Assembly (NCBI RefSeq): GCF_035762905.1
Contig: NZ_DASUCC010000095.1
Span: 124,001-188,000, forward strand
Direction of reading: 5' to 3'
Length of the DNA: 64,000 nt
Origin: DASYTH01 sp035762905
Lineage (GTDB): Bacteria > Actinomycetota > Actinomycetes > Mycobacteriales > Pseudonocardiaceae
Below the pieces are notes generated by a model. The model was not told the DNA's origin. It searched no databases and saw nothing but the letters and a program-made list of their open reading frames with translations. This document shows, one piece after another, positions 1 to 12,190 of the stretch; position 1 is the stretch's first letter; the number at the start of each line of letters is the position of its first letter. The position numbers and the translations under genes were made by a program.

Positions 1-213
1 CCCGGTGTGCTCGGACTCCTCGACCCGGTCCAGCAGGAACCCGTCGACGCGCTGTCCGGCGAACCGCACGCGCACCCGGCAGCCGGGCACCGCGGTGGCA
101 TCGAGCTGCTCCGGCACCAGGTAGTCGAACGGCCGGTCCAGGTGGGCGAGCGGCACGTCCACCTGCACGCGCGCGACCGGCAGCGTCGCCGCGGGTTTCC
201 GCTCGCCCTTCAC
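1..213 (-). CDS. priA: Primosomal protein N' (PriA), N-terminal fragment
   Basis: Only the first 71 codons are in the window; the gene runs off the left edge. The translated start (VKGERKPAATLPVARVQVDV, then PLAHLDRPFDYLVPE) is the conserved N-terminal 3'-DNA-end binding domain of PriA, the factor that restarts stalled replication forks. In actinobacteria PriA commonly lacks helicase motifs, which cannot be checked here. GTG at 213 is chosen because a GGAGG lies 7 bases upstream. It lies downstream of metK on the same strand, as in other actinobacteria. Family identity is convincing; function of the whole protein is inferred. Confidence 0.85.
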   Translation of the reverse strand, partial: MKGERKPAATLPVARVQVDVPLAHLDRPFDYLVPEQLDATAVPGCRVRVRFAGQRVDGFLLDRVEESEHTG

Positions 214-276
214 GACGCCGCCTCCGCGGGAGAGAGCACGTCGGCGGTCACGACGCCGGTCTACCAGAACGACCCG

Positions 277-672
277 TCAGACATCCGGCTCGGTGGTGTA
301 GTACGCCGCGTACATGGCCGCCAGCTCGGACCGCTGGGCGCCGCTGGACTCCTCCCGGATCTTGCGGTTCAGTCCGACCGGGAACCCCTGCCGGATCAGC
401 CGGCGCTCCGAGGCGTCCTCGATGAAGGCCAGCGAGAAGAACAGCCCGACCGACACCCCGGTCACGACCATCCAGATCCGCAGGGTCAGCGGGATCGGCA
501 GCAGCAACAGCAACAGCCACACGGAGTGCTGCACCATCGCCCGGCACAGGTGCCGGAGCACCCAGGTCGGGGCGGTCAGGTCGTAGAGCACCCACTCGCG
601 GTACTCGTCGGGCAGCCGGCCACCGACCGCGTACCACAGCCAGCGGATCGGACCTGGGCGACTGCGCCCCAT
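277..672 (-). CDS. DUF5313-like small membrane protein
   Basis: A 131-residue protein with a basic N-terminus, a hydrophobic block around residues 50-62 (WLLLLLLPIPLTL) and another around 66-83, so probably two membrane helices with both ends inside. It resembles the actinobacterial DUF5313 family; I am not certain of the family number. The motif IRQGFPVGLNRKIREE follows the helices. No enzymatic residues are obvious and function is unknown. It sits between the metK terminator and priA, on the same strand, so it may be expressed separately from both. ATG start at 672 lacks a strong ribosome site. Confidence 0.65.
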   Translation of the reverse strand: MGRSRPGPIRWLWYAVGGRLPDEYREWVLYDLTAPTWVLRHLCRAMVQHSVWLLLLLLPIPLTLRIWMVVTGVSVGLFFSLAFIEDASERRLIRQGFPVGLNRKIREESSGAQRSELAAMYAAYYTTEPDV

Positions 673-714
673 CTCTGCGACTCTACTGCCGGCGATCGAC
701 GCGGACCGGCCGAG

Positions 715-752
715 CGGAAAGCCGCGCCGGTTGCCAACGGCGCGGCTTTCCG
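715..752 (-). terminator. Hairpin terminator after metK
   Basis: A perfect inverted repeat with 15-base arms (715-729 and 738-752) and an 8-base loop begins a few bases beyond the metK stop. There is no long T run, as is common for terminators in high-GC actinobacteria. It would end transcription of the coaBC-metK unit. Confidence 0.8.
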
Positions 753-759
753 TGGCGGT

Positions 760-1953
760 TCAGGCGCCCGCGGCGCTCTTCAGCGCGTCGGCGCGGTCGA
801 TGCGCTCCCACGGCAGGTCCAGGTCCGGCCGGCCGAAGTGCCCGTAGGCCGCGGTCTGCGCGTAGATCGGACGCAGCAGGTCCAGGTCGCGGATGATCGC
901 GGCCGGGCGCAGGTCGAACACCTGGGTGATCGCCTGCTGGATCTTGCTCGGATCCACGGTCTCGGTGCCGAACGTCTCCACGAACAGGCCGACCGGGGCG
1001 GCCTTGCCGATCGCGTAGGCCACCTGCACCTCAACCCGCGAGGCCAGGCCGGCGGCCACGGTGTTCTTGGCCACCCAGCGCATCGCGTAGGCCGCCGAGC
1101 GGTCCACCTTCGACGGGTCCTTGCCGGAGAACGCGCCGCCGCCGTGCCGGGCCATCCCGCCGTAGGTGTCCACGATGATCTTGCGACCGGTCAGCCCGGC
1201 GTCGCCCATCGGACCGCCGATGACGAACCGGCCGGTCGGGTTGACCAGCAGCCGGACGTTGGTCGTGTCCAGCTCCAGCTCGGCCAGCTCCGGGGCCATG
1301 ACCTGCTCGCGGATGTCCACGCCGAGCAGCCGGTCCAGGTCGATGCCGTCGGCGTGCTGGCTGGACACCACCACGGTGTCCAGGCGCACCGCCTGGTCGC
1401 CGGCGTACTCGATGGTCACCTGGGTCTTGCCGTCCGGCCGCAGGTAGGGCAGCACACCGTTCTTGCGGGCGTTGGTCAGTCGCCGGGACAGCCGGTGGGC
1501 CAGCGCGATCGGCAGCGGCATCAGCTCGGGCGTGTCGGTGCACGCGTAGCCGAACATCAGGCCCTGGTCGCCCGCACCCTGCCGGGCGATCTCATCTTCG
1601 GCCAGCTCCACCCGGGACTCGTAGGCGGTGTCCACGCCCTGCGCGATGTCCGGGGACTGCGCGCCGATCGCGATGTTCACCCCGCACGAGTTGCCGTCGA
1701 AACCCTTCGCCGAGGAGTCGTAGCCGATCTTGAGAATGACATCGCGCACGATGGTCGGGATGTCGGCCCAGGCTTCGGTGGTCACCTCGCCGGCGACGTG
1801 AACCTGGCCCGTGGTGACCATGGTCTCCACGGCGACTCGGGAGCGGGGGTCCTTGGCGAGCAGAGCGTCCAGGATGGAGTCGCTGATGGCATCGCAGATC
1901 TTGTCCGGATGGCCCTCGGTCACCGACTCTGAAGTGAACAATCTGGACGTCAC
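760..1953 (-). CDS. metK: S-adenosylmethionine synthase
   Basis: Makes S-adenosylmethionine from methionine and ATP, the methyl donor of the cell. The 397-residue protein starts VTSRLFTSESVTEGHPDKIC, the family N-terminus with the catalytic His-Pro-Asp, and carries GAGDQGLMFGYA (methionine/ATP site) and the Gly-rich GGGAFSGKDPSKVDRS loop near residue 260. Length is normal. An upstream ATG at 2031 would add 26 residues that do not match the family and overlap coaBC, so GTG at 1953 is chosen. It follows coaBC by 64 bases and is followed by a strong hairpin. Confidence 0.97.
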   Translation of the reverse strand: MTSRLFTSESVTEGHPDKICDAISDSILDALLAKDPRSRVAVETMVTTGQVHVAGEVTTEAWADIPTIVRDVILKIGYDSSAKGFDGNSCGVNIAIGAQSPDIAQGVDTAYESRVELAEDEIARQGAGDQGLMFGYACTDTPELMPLPIALAHRLSRRLTNARKNGVLPYLRPDGKTQVTIEYAGDQAVRLDTVVVSSQHADGIDLDRLLGVDIREQVMAPELAELELDTTNVRLLVNPTGRFVIGGPMGDAGLTGRKIIVDTYGGMARHGGGAFSGKDPSKVDRSAAYAMRWVAKNTVAAGLASRVEVQVAYAIGKAAPVGLFVETFGTETVDPSKIQQAITQVFDLRPAAIIRDLDLLRPIYAQTAAYGHFGRPDLDLPWERIDRADALKSAAGA

Positions 1954-2017
1954 GACAGCAAACCTACCTAACTTCGTTTGAGTACCGCTGGACCTGCGGA
2001 ACAGCTGGTGACAACCC

Positions 2018-3253
2018 CTATTGCAGCTCACCGTTGAGCAGACCGACCACCGCGTCCCACACCTCGGACGACAGTTGGGCCTTCGAGCCGAGTGCTATCG
2101 GCCGTTCGGTCCCGTCCGTGGATAGTAGCCACCCGGCGTTATCTTCTGTCTCGAAGGCTTTCCCCTCGCCGACAGCGTTCACCACCAGTAGGTCGCAGCC
2201 CTTGGCCCGGTGTTTCACCCGGGCATGTTCCAGCACGTCAGCGGACGTGTCCCCGGTCTCAGCGGCGAATCCGACGATGACCTGGCCGGGGGTGCGGGCG
2301 GCCACCAGCTCGACCAGGATGTCGGGGTTGCGGGTGAGCGCCAGTGGGTCCGGGTCCCGCCCGGTTTTCTTGATCTTGTGCTCGGCCCGGTGCGCCGGCC
2401 GGAAGTCGGCGACGGCCGCGGCCATCACGATCACGTCCGCGTTCGCCGCGCTCTTGTGCATCGCCTGGCGCAGCTCCTCGGCGGTGCTCACCCGCACCAC
2501 CTCGGCACCGGCCGGATCGGGCAGCGCGGCGGTGTTCGCGGCGACCAGCGTCACGGTCGCGCCGCGGGCCACCGCGGTCCGGGCCAGCGCCCAGCCCTGC
2601 TTGCCGGACGAGCGGTTGCCCAGGTAGCGGACCGGGTCCAGCGGCTCCCGGGTGCCGCCGGCCGAGATCACCACCCGCCGGCCGGCCAGGTCCCTTGGCA
2701 GCGCGTCGGCCCGGGCGAGCAGCAGCCGGGCCAGGTCGACGATCTCGACGGGGTCGGCCAGCCGCCCCTTGCCGGTGTCCACGCCGGTGAGCCGTCCGCT
2801 GGCCGGCTCGGTGACCACCACCCCGCGGCGGCGCAGCGTGGCCACGTTGTCCTGGGTGGCCGGGTGCTCCCACATCTCGGTGTGCATGGCCGGCACCATC
2901 AGCACCGGGCACCGGGCGGTGAGCAGCGTGTTGGTGAGCAGATCGTCGGCCAGCCCGTGCGCGGCCTTGGCCAGCAGGTCGGCGGTGGCCGGGACGACCA
3001 GCACCAGGTCGGCGGCCTGCCCGATCCGCACGTGCGGGACCGCGGGCACGTCGGCGAACACGCCGGTCTGCACCGGGTTTCCGGACAGCGCCTCGAAGGT
3101 GGCGGCGCCGACGAACCGCAGCGCGGCCTCGGTGGGGACGACGCGGACAGCGTGGCCCGACTCGGTCAACCCACGCAGGACCTCGCAGGCCTTGTAGGCG
3201 GCGATTCCGCCCCCCACGCCCAGAACCACGGCGGGGCGGGCCGCCGGCGACAT
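2018..3253 (-). CDS. coaBC: Bifunctional phosphopantothenoylcysteine decarboxylase/synthetase
   Basis: Carries out two steps of coenzyme A synthesis: CoaB joins cysteine to 4'-phosphopantothenate and CoaC decarboxylates the product with FMN. The N-terminal flavoprotein half (residues 1-180) shows GVGGGIAAYKACE and the active-site region PAMHTEMWEHPA. The C-terminal half shows ISAGGTREPLDPVRYLGNRSSG and the KIKKTG motif (KxKK) of the synthetase. The 411-residue length fits the fusion. It lies 7 bases after rpoZ, as in M. tuberculosis and Streptomyces. Confidence 0.96.
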   Translation of the reverse strand: MSPAARPAVVLGVGGGIAAYKACEVLRGLTESGHAVRVVPTEAALRFVGAATFEALSGNPVQTGVFADVPAVPHVRIGQAADLVLVVPATADLLAKAAHGLADDLLTNTLLTARCPVLMVPAMHTEMWEHPATQDNVATLRRRGVVVTEPASGRLTGVDTGKGRLADPVEIVDLARLLLARADALPRDLAGRRVVISAGGTREPLDPVRYLGNRSSGKQGWALARTAVARGATVTLVAANTAALPDPAGAEVVRVSTAEELRQAMHKSAANADVIVMAAAVADFRPAHRAEHKIKKTGRDPDPLALTRNPDILVELVAARTPGQVIVGFAAETGDTSADVLEHARVKHRAKGCDLLVVNAVGEGKAFETEDNAGWLLSTDGTERPIALGSKAQLSSEVWDAVVGLLNGELQ

Positions 3254-3260
3254 CAGGCCG

Positions 3261-3551
3261 TCACTCGCCCTCGGTGTGCTCGAGCAGGCCGGAGTGGATC
3301 TCGCGCAGCGCGATGGACAGCGGCTTCTCCCGCGGGCCGGGCTCGACCAGCGGCCCGACGTACTCGAGCAGACCCTCGCCGAGCTGCGCGTAGTAGTCGT
3401 TGATCTGGCGCGCCCGCTTGGCGGCGTAGATCACCAACGCGTACTTCGAGCTGACCTTGTCGAGCAGGTCGTCGATCGGCGGGTTGGTAATGCCCTCGAG
3501 GGTGTGCCCGGTCGGGTCACCCAGTGCGCCCAGCTCGGTGGGGGTGATCAC
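3261..3551 (-). CDS. rpoZ: RNA polymerase omega subunit
   Basis: Small subunit that helps beta-prime fold and assemble into RNA polymerase. It contains NPPIDDLLDKVSSKYALVIY followed by AAKRARQINDYYAQLGEGL and EKPLSIALREI, the conserved omega core. GTG at 3551 is chosen because GGAG lies 8 bases upstream; a TTG at 3557 is in frame but only 2 bases from that GGAG. The protein is then 96 residues. It lies between gmk and coaBC, a conserved order that probably makes one transcript. Confidence 0.95.
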   Translation of the reverse strand: MITPTELGALGDPTGHTLEGITNPPIDDLLDKVSSKYALVIYAAKRARQINDYYAQLGEGLLEYVGPLVEPGPREKPLSIALREIHSGLLEHTEGE

Positions 3552-3566
3552 TCGCAACGCTCCAGC

Positions 3567-4148
3567 TTATGTGGGGGGATCAGCTGTCAACAAGGTTAGC
3601 AAGTCCTGGGCGGCGGTCCGGACGTCGGTGTTCACCACGACCTCGTCGAACTCGTCCTGCGCGGCGATCTCCTCCTTGGCCGTGCGCAGCCGCCGGTCCA
3701 CCACCTCGGGTGGTTCGGTGCCCCGGCCGGTCAGCCGCTCGACCAGGTGGTCCCAGCTCGGCGGGGCGAGAAACACCAGCAGCGCCTCCGGCGCGGCCAG
3801 TCGCAACGCGCGCGCACCCTGGAGATCCACCTCGACCAGCGCCGGGAGACCGGCGGTCAGCCGGTGCTCGATCGGCGCCCTCGGGGTGCCGGAGCGGTGG
3901 ATGCCGCCGTGGATGTTCGCCCACTCCAGCAGCTCGCCCGCCGCGACCATGCGGTCGAACTCGGCCGGACTGACGAAGTGGTAGTCCCGGCCGTCGACCT
4001 CGCCGGGGCGTTGCTCCCGGGTGGTCACCGAGACGCTGAACCACAGTTCGGGATGCAGCGCGCGCAACTCGTGCACCACGCTGCTCTTACCTACACCAGA
4101 GGGGCCGGCCAAGACGACGAGCCGGCCCCGCTGCTGCGCACGATTCAC
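3567..4148 (-). CDS. gmk: Guanylate kinase
   Basis: Phosphorylates GMP to GDP with ATP. The 193-residue protein has the P-loop LAGPSGVGKSS (residues 13-23), the SVTTREQRPGEVDGRDYHFV GMP-binding segment and VEVDLQGARAL. Its ATG overlaps the mihF stop by four bases, so translation is probably coupled to mihF. Confidence 0.97.
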   Translation of the reverse strand: MNRAQQRGRLVVLAGPSGVGKSSVVHELRALHPELWFSVSVTTREQRPGEVDGRDYHFVSPAEFDRMVAAGELLEWANIHGGIHRSGTPRAPIEHRLTAGLPALVEVDLQGARALRLAAPEALLVFLAPPSWDHLVERLTGRGTEPPEVVDRRLRTAKEEIAAQDEFDEVVVNTDVRTAAQDLLTLLTADPPT

Positions 4149-4462
4149 TCGCCGCCAAACTCCGCGAGCAACGCCTTGCGCTGACGGTCGCCGAGACCGC
4201 GAAGGCGACGGCTAGGAGCGATCTCAAGCCGCTCGATGATCTGCTGGGCGCGCACCTTGCCGACGCCCGGGAGGGCTTCCAGCAGGGCGGTGACCTTCAT
4301 CTTGCCCAGGACCTCATCGTTGTCAGCCTTGGCCAGCACGTCCTTGAGGGTGGTGCCGCCTCGCTTCAGGCGCTCCTTGAGCTCTGCCCGGGCGCGTCGG
4401 GCGGCAGCCGCCTTCTCCAGCGCTGCGGCCCGCTGCTCCTCGGTCAGCTGGGGAAGGGCCAC
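4145..4462 (-). CDS. mihF: Integration host factor, actinobacterial type (mIHF)
   Basis: A nucleoid-associated DNA-bending protein of the actinobacterial family (Rv1388, Streptomyces sIHF). The 105-residue protein has a long charged helix (residues 8-35) and the helix-two-turn-helix region ALLEALPGVGKVRAQQIIE near residues 60-78, followed by basic PSRRLRGLGDRQRKALL. The GTG start has GGAGG 5 bases upstream. It heads the mihF-gmk-rpoZ-coaBC-metK run. About 180 bases before it, down to the pyrF stop, carry no gene and are less GC-rich; its promoter should be there, but I cannot assign -10/-35 boxes. Confidence 0.95.
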   Translation of the reverse strand: MALPQLTEEQRAAALEKAAAARRARAELKERLKRGGTTLKDVLAKADNDEVLGKMKVTALLEALPGVGKVRAQQIIERLEIAPSRRLRGLGDRQRKALLAEFGGE

Positions 4463-4643
4463 GATTTCCTCCGTGGGGGTGATCTCTATGGGTGGATCGG
4501 TGCAGCGACGTTACCGACCTTGGATAGTCCAGGACAACGCGGGTCCCGATAGTGCGTTCCGTAACCCTCGCCTCCCAAAAGGTAACTCTATGTGCCGATT
4601 CTGCTTCGACCTGCACGAATGAGTGATACCCGGTTAATCAAAC

Positions 4644-5443
4644 TCAAAGCATGGCCGCGAGGGAATCCCGAACATTGAGCACGGCTGACCGCAATGCGTC
4701 CGGATCCGGACCATGTCGCAGCACCGCCCGGGACGTCGAGGCCAACACCTGGGGCAGGTTCGCGCCGAACGCCGCGCGCAGATCGGCCACGGTGCCGCCC
4801 TGGCTGCCGAACCCGGGCGCCAGGATCGGCCCGCGCAGCTCGGACAGGTCCAGGCCGGTGGCGCCGAGGTTGGCCCCGACCACCACCCCGACCCCGCGCG
4901 CCGCCGCCGCGTCGACCACCGCCTGCGCGACCGTCCGGCCATCCGGCCCGGCGGCGTGCTGCACCTGTGCCCCCTCCGGGTTGGACGTCCTGGCCAGCAC
5001 GAACACCCCGCGCCCGGTCCGCTCGGCCAGCTCGATGGCCGGGTCGAGCGAGCCGAACCCCAGGTAGGGCGAGAGGGTGACCGCGTCGCCGGCCAGCGGC
5101 GAGGAGTCGCCGAGGTAGGCCGCCGCGTAGGCCGCCATGGTCGACCCGATGTCCCCGCGCTTGACGTCCACCAGGACCAGCGCGCCGGCGGCCTGTGCCG
5201 CCGCGATCACCCGCTCCAGCACCGCCACCCCCGGCGAGCCGAACGCCTCGAAGAACGCCGACTGCGGCTTGACCACGGCGACCTCGCCGGCCACCGCGGT
5301 CACCGCGGTCAGCGCGAACCGCTCCAGCCCGCCCGGGTCGACCGGCAGCCCCCAGGCGGTCAGCAGCTCCGGGTGCGGGTCGATGCCCACACACAGCGGC
5401 CCGCGCCCGGCCACCGCCGCGCCCAGCCGGTCGTCGAACGGGG

Positions 5444-5447
<4 letters not shown>
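4644..5447 (-). CDS. pyrF: Orotidine 5'-phosphate decarboxylase (type 2)
   Basis: Last step of UMP synthesis, decarboxylating OMP. The 267-residue protein has the long type 2 form found in actinobacteria: CVGIDPHPELL at the N-terminus, VVKPQSAFFE, and the catalytic LVDVKRGDIGSTMAAYA segment with its Asp-Lys-x-x-Asp residues near 90. GTG at 5447 overlaps the carB TGA by four bases (GTGA), so translation is coupled. The same frame stays open far upstream inside carB, but that part is only a shadow. It is the last gene of the pyr operon. Confidence 0.96.
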
Positions 5448-8738
<3,291 letters not shown>

Positions 8739-8746
<8 letters not shown>

Positions 8747-9869
8747 CCCGCGACCCCCGCTCCATCAGCCCCAGGAACTCGTCGAACAGCAGCGCGGCAT
8801 CGTGCGGTCCGGCCGCCGCCTCCGGGTGGTACTGCACTCCGAAGGCCGGCACCTCGAGGGCCCGAACGCCCTCCACGCACCCGTCGTTGGGGCAGTAGTG
8901 GCTCACCGTCGCCGGGCCGAACGGGGTGTCGAACCGCTCCCCCGCCTCGCCCTCAAGCGCGAACCCGTGGTTCTGCGCGGTGATCGCCACCCGGCCGGTG
9001 GCCGTGTCGATCACCGGGATGTTGATCCCGCGGTGCCCGTAGCGCAGCTTGTAGGTGCCCCGGCCGAGCGCGCGGCCGAGGACCTGGTTGCCGAAGCAGA
9101 TCCCGAACAGCGGGATCCGCCGCTCCAGCACCGATTTCGTCAGCGCCACCGCGTGGTCCATCGCCGCCGGGTCGCCCGGTCCGTTGGACAGGAACACCCC
9201 GTCCGGCTCGACCGCGAGCAGCTCGTCGGCGGTGGCCGAGGCGGGCAGCACGTGCGTCTCGATGCCGCGCGCGGCCAGCATCCGCGGGGTGTTCGACTTG
9301 ATGCCGAGGTCGAGCGCGGCCACCCGGAACCGGACGGTGCCGACCGCCGGGACCACGTACGGCCGGGCCGTGCTGACCTCGCCGGCCAGGTCCGCGCCGA
9401 GCATCGGCGGGCCGCCGCGCACCTGGTCCACCAACGTGTCCACATCGGCGAATGCGGAGCCGGAGAACACCCCGGCGCGCATCGCCCCGCGTTCCCGGAT
9501 GTGCCGGGTCAGCGACCGGGTGTCCACCCCGGCGACGCCGACCACGCCCTGCCGGGCCAGTTCGTCCGGCAGCGAGCGCCGGGACCGCCAGTTGGACGGC
9601 ACCCTGGCCGGGTCCCGCACCACGTAGCCGGCCACCCAGATCCGGCCCGACTCGTCGTCCTCGTCGTTCCAGCCGGTGTTGCCGATCTGCGGGGCCGTGG
9701 CCACCACGATCTGCCGGTGGTAGGACGGGTCGGTCAGGGTCTCCTGGTAGCCGGTCATCCCGGTGCAGAAGACCACCTCGCCGAGCGTGCTGCCGGTGGC
9801 CCCGAACGCCTCGCCGCGGAACACCCGGCCGTCCTCGAGCACCAGCGCCGCAGGAATCCGAACGGTCAT
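8739..9869 (-). CDS. carA: Carbamoyl phosphate synthase small subunit (glutaminase)
   Basis: Releases ammonia from glutamine for CarB. The 376-residue protein starts MTVRIPAALVLEDGRVFRGE; the class I glutaminase domain carries FGICFGNQVLGRALG with the catalytic Cys and GVQYHPEA with the catalytic His. Family members usually have GICLGHQ, so GICFGNQ has Phe and Asn at the variable positions around the nucleophile. ATG 9869 overlaps the pyrC TGA (ATGA). In M. tuberculosis a small membrane gene (Rv1382) separates pyrC and carA; it is absent here. Confidence 0.97.
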
Positions 9870-11155
9870 GAGAGCACCTTCCCGTCGTGCGCGGTGATCC
9901 GACCACGCAGCAGCGTGGTGACCACCCGGCCGGGCAGCCGCATGCCCTCGTACGGAGTGTTGCCGGCGATGCTGGCCAGCTCGACGCCGCGCACCGTCCA
10001 GCTCGCGTCCGGATCGACCAGGGTCAGCGTGGCCGGTTCGCCGGGCTCGAGCGGGCGGCCGTGGTCGGGCAGCCCGGCGATCTCGGCCGGCCGCTCGCTC
10101 ATCACCCTGGCCACCCCGCGCCAGTCCAGCAGGCCCGGCCGGACCATGGTTTCCACCACCACCGACAGCGCGGTCTGCAGGCCGAGCATGCCGGGCCGGG
10201 CCGCCGACCACTCACAGTCCTTGTCCTGCGGCGCGTGCGGGGCGTGGTCGGTGGCCACGCAGTCCAGCACGCCCTCGGCCAGCGCCGCGCGCAGCGCCTT
10301 GGTGTCGGACAGTGCCCGCAGCGGCGGGTTGACCTTGTTCACCGGGTCGAACGTGGTCAGCCGGTCCTCGTCGAGCAGCAGGTGGTGCGGGGTCACCTCG
10401 GCGGACACGCCGATCCCCTGGCCCTTGGCCCAGCGCAGGATCTCGGCCGCCCCCGCGGTGGACACGTGGCAGACGTGCAGCCGGGCCGCGGTGGCCCGGG
10501 CCAGCAGGCAGTCCCTGGCCACGATCGCCTCCTCGGCCACCGCCGGCCAGCCGGCCAGGCCCAGCCGGGCGGCCAGCTCGCCGTCGTGCGCCTGGGCACC
10601 CTCGGTCATCCTCGGCTCTTCCGCGTGCTGGGCGATCACCGCGTCCAGCGCGGTGCAGTACTCCATCGCCCGGCGCATCAGCAGCGGGTCGGCCACGCAG
10701 TGCCCGTCGTCGGAGAACATCCGCACGCCGGCCGCGGACCGGGCCATCGTGCCCAGCTCGGCGAGCCGCTCGCCGGCCAGGCCGACGGTGACCGCGCCCA
10801 CCGGGTGCACGTCGACAAGGCCCACCTCGCGACCGCGCCGCCACACGTGCTCGACCACCACGGCGTTGTCGGCCACCGGGTCGGTGTTGGCCATGGCGAA
10901 CACGGCGGTGTAGCCGCCGAGCGCCGCGGCCGCCGAGCCGGTGGCGATCGTCTCGGCGTCCTCCCGGCCCGGCTCCCGCAGGTGGGTGTGCAGGTCGACG
11001 AACCCGGGCAGGGCGACCAGCCCACCCGCGTCGATCACCTCGGCCCCGGTCGCGTCCAGGCCCGCGCCGAGCCCGGCGATCAGGCCGTCGCGGACCAGCA
11101 GGTCCACCGGGTCGCCCGCGCCGTAGGGCCGGACCCCGCGCAGCAGCACCGTCAC
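9866..11155 (-). CDS. pyrC: Dihydroorotase (class I)
   Basis: Closes carbamoyl aspartate to dihydroorotate. The 429-residue amidohydrolase has the zinc-binding FVDLHTHLREPG near residue 53, further metal ligand regions HAEEP and HVCHVSTAGA, and the catalytic Asp in VATDHAPH near 307. It overlaps pyrB by four bases and carA by four bases, so the pyrBC-carAB-pyrF run is probably translationally coupled. Confidence 0.97.
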   Translation of the reverse strand: MTVLLRGVRPYGAGDPVDLLVRDGLIAGLGAGLDATGAEVIDAGGLVALPGFVDLHTHLREPGREDAETIATGSAAAALGGYTAVFAMANTDPVADNAVVVEHVWRRGREVGLVDVHPVGAVTVGLAGERLAELGTMARSAAGVRMFSDDGHCVADPLLMRRAMEYCTALDAVIAQHAEEPRMTEGAQAHDGELAARLGLAGWPAVAEEAIVARDCLLARATAARLHVCHVSTAGAAEILRWAKGQGIGVSAEVTPHHLLLDEDRLTTFDPVNKVNPPLRALSDTKALRAALAEGVLDCVATDHAPHAPQDKDCEWSAARPGMLGLQTALSVVVETMVRPGLLDWRGVARVMSERPAEIAGLPDHGRPLEPGEPATLTLVDPDASWTVRGVELASIAGNTPYEGMRLPGRVVTTLLRGRITAHDGKVLS

Positions 11156-12096
11156 GGCTTCGCCTCCTCGTGCGCGAGCAGGTGGTAGAGCACGGCCATG
11201 CGCACGTGCACGCCGTTGGCGACCTGCTGGGTGATGGCCGCGGCCGGGGAGTCGGCCACGGCGGCGGCGATCTCCATGCCGCGCAGCATCGGACCCGGGT
11301 GCAGCACCACCGCGTGCTCGGGCAGCAACCGCATTCGGGCCTCGGTCAAGCCGTAGCCGATCGAGTACTCGCGCGCGGACGGGAAGAAGCCGCCGTGCAT
11401 CCGCTCGGCCTGCACCCGCAGCATCATCACCGCGTCCACGCTGGGCAACTCGGCGTCCAGCTCATGACTGACCGCGACCTTGACCCCGTCCAGCCAGCGC
11501 CGCAGCCCGGCCGGCACCAGCGTCGGCGGGGCGACCAGCACCACCTCGGCGCCGAGCGTACGCAGCAGGTGCAGGTTCGAACGCGCCACCCGGCTGTGCA
11601 GCACGTCGCCGACGATCGCCACCCGGCGCTCGGCGATGCCGCCCAGCCGTTCGCGCAGCGTCGCGGCGTCCAGCAGCGCCTGGGTCGGGTGCTCGTGCGT
11701 GCCGTCGCCGGCGTTGATCACCACGGTCCTGGTCTCGGCGAGCCAGCCGGCCAGCCGGTGTGCCGCGCCGGAGGCCGGATGTCGGATGATCACGCAGTCG
11801 GCGCCGGCCGCGGCCAGCGTGAGCGCGGTGTCCCGCAGCGACTCACCCTTGTCGACCGACGAGCCGCCGGCCGAGACGTTGATCACGTCCGCGCTCATCC
11901 ACTTCCCGGCGATCTCGAACGAGACCCTGGTGCGGGTGGAGTTCTCGTAGAACATCGTCACGACGGTGCGGCCGCGCAGCGTGGGCAGCTTGCGCACCTC
12001 CCGGCCGAGCAGCGTGCGCTTGAGATTGTCCGCGGTGTCCAGCACGGCGGTGGCCGTGTCGGCATCCAGCCCCTCGGTCGACAGCAGATGTTTCAT
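11152..12096 (-). CDS. pyrB: Aspartate carbamoyltransferase catalytic subunit
   Basis: Joins carbamoyl phosphate and aspartate. The 314-residue protein has FYENSTRTRVSFE (carbamoyl phosphate site), GDGTHEHPTQALLDA and VLHPGPMLRG. ATG 12096 is chosen because GAGGTG lies just upstream and the following residues MKHLLSTEGL fit the family; the frame stays open through an upstream repeat but that extension is not family-like. There is no pyrI regulatory subunit gene nearby. Confidence 0.97.
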   Translation of the reverse strand: MKHLLSTEGLDADTATAVLDTADNLKRTLLGREVRKLPTLRGRTVVTMFYENSTRTRVSFEIAGKWMSADVINVSAGGSSVDKGESLRDTALTLAAAGADCVIIRHPASGAAHRLAGWLAETRTVVINAGDGTHEHPTQALLDAATLRERLGGIAERRVAIVGDVLHSRVARSNLHLLRTLGAEVVLVAPPTLVPAGLRRWLDGVKVAVSHELDAELPSVDAVMMLRVQAERMHGGFFPSAREYSIGYGLTEARMRLLPEHAVVLHPGPMLRGMEIAAAVADSPAAAITQQVANGVHVRMAVLYHLLAHEEAKP

Positions 12097-12190
12097 GCCG
12101 GCACCTCGCAGGCTCGGTGCCGTCCAATCCGCCGCCTCGCAGGCTCGGCGGCGGGACTGTGCCCAATGGCTCGCTCGCAAGCTCGCTCGC
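12097..12190 (-). repeat. Hairpin-rich repeat in the pyrR-pyrB spacer
   Basis: The 94-base spacer has three near-copies of TCGCAGGCTCG (two exact, one TCGCAAGCTCG on the plus strand). Two of them sit in small inverted repeats: CGGCACC...GGTGCCG near 12100-12123 and a CCGCCG...CGGCGG pair near 12130-12154. The third is in a GCTCGCTCGC tract next to the pyrR stop. The remaining nine or so bases before each unit are not conserved. It looks like a REP-like element, but only one locus is seen here. It has no stop in the pyrB frame, so it could be read as a spurious PyrB extension. Confidence 0.5.

Noticed and set aside
1953..2031. Longer MetK start at 2031
   Set aside because: The additional 26 residues do not look like MetK and would overlap coaBC; the family N-terminus starts at 1953.
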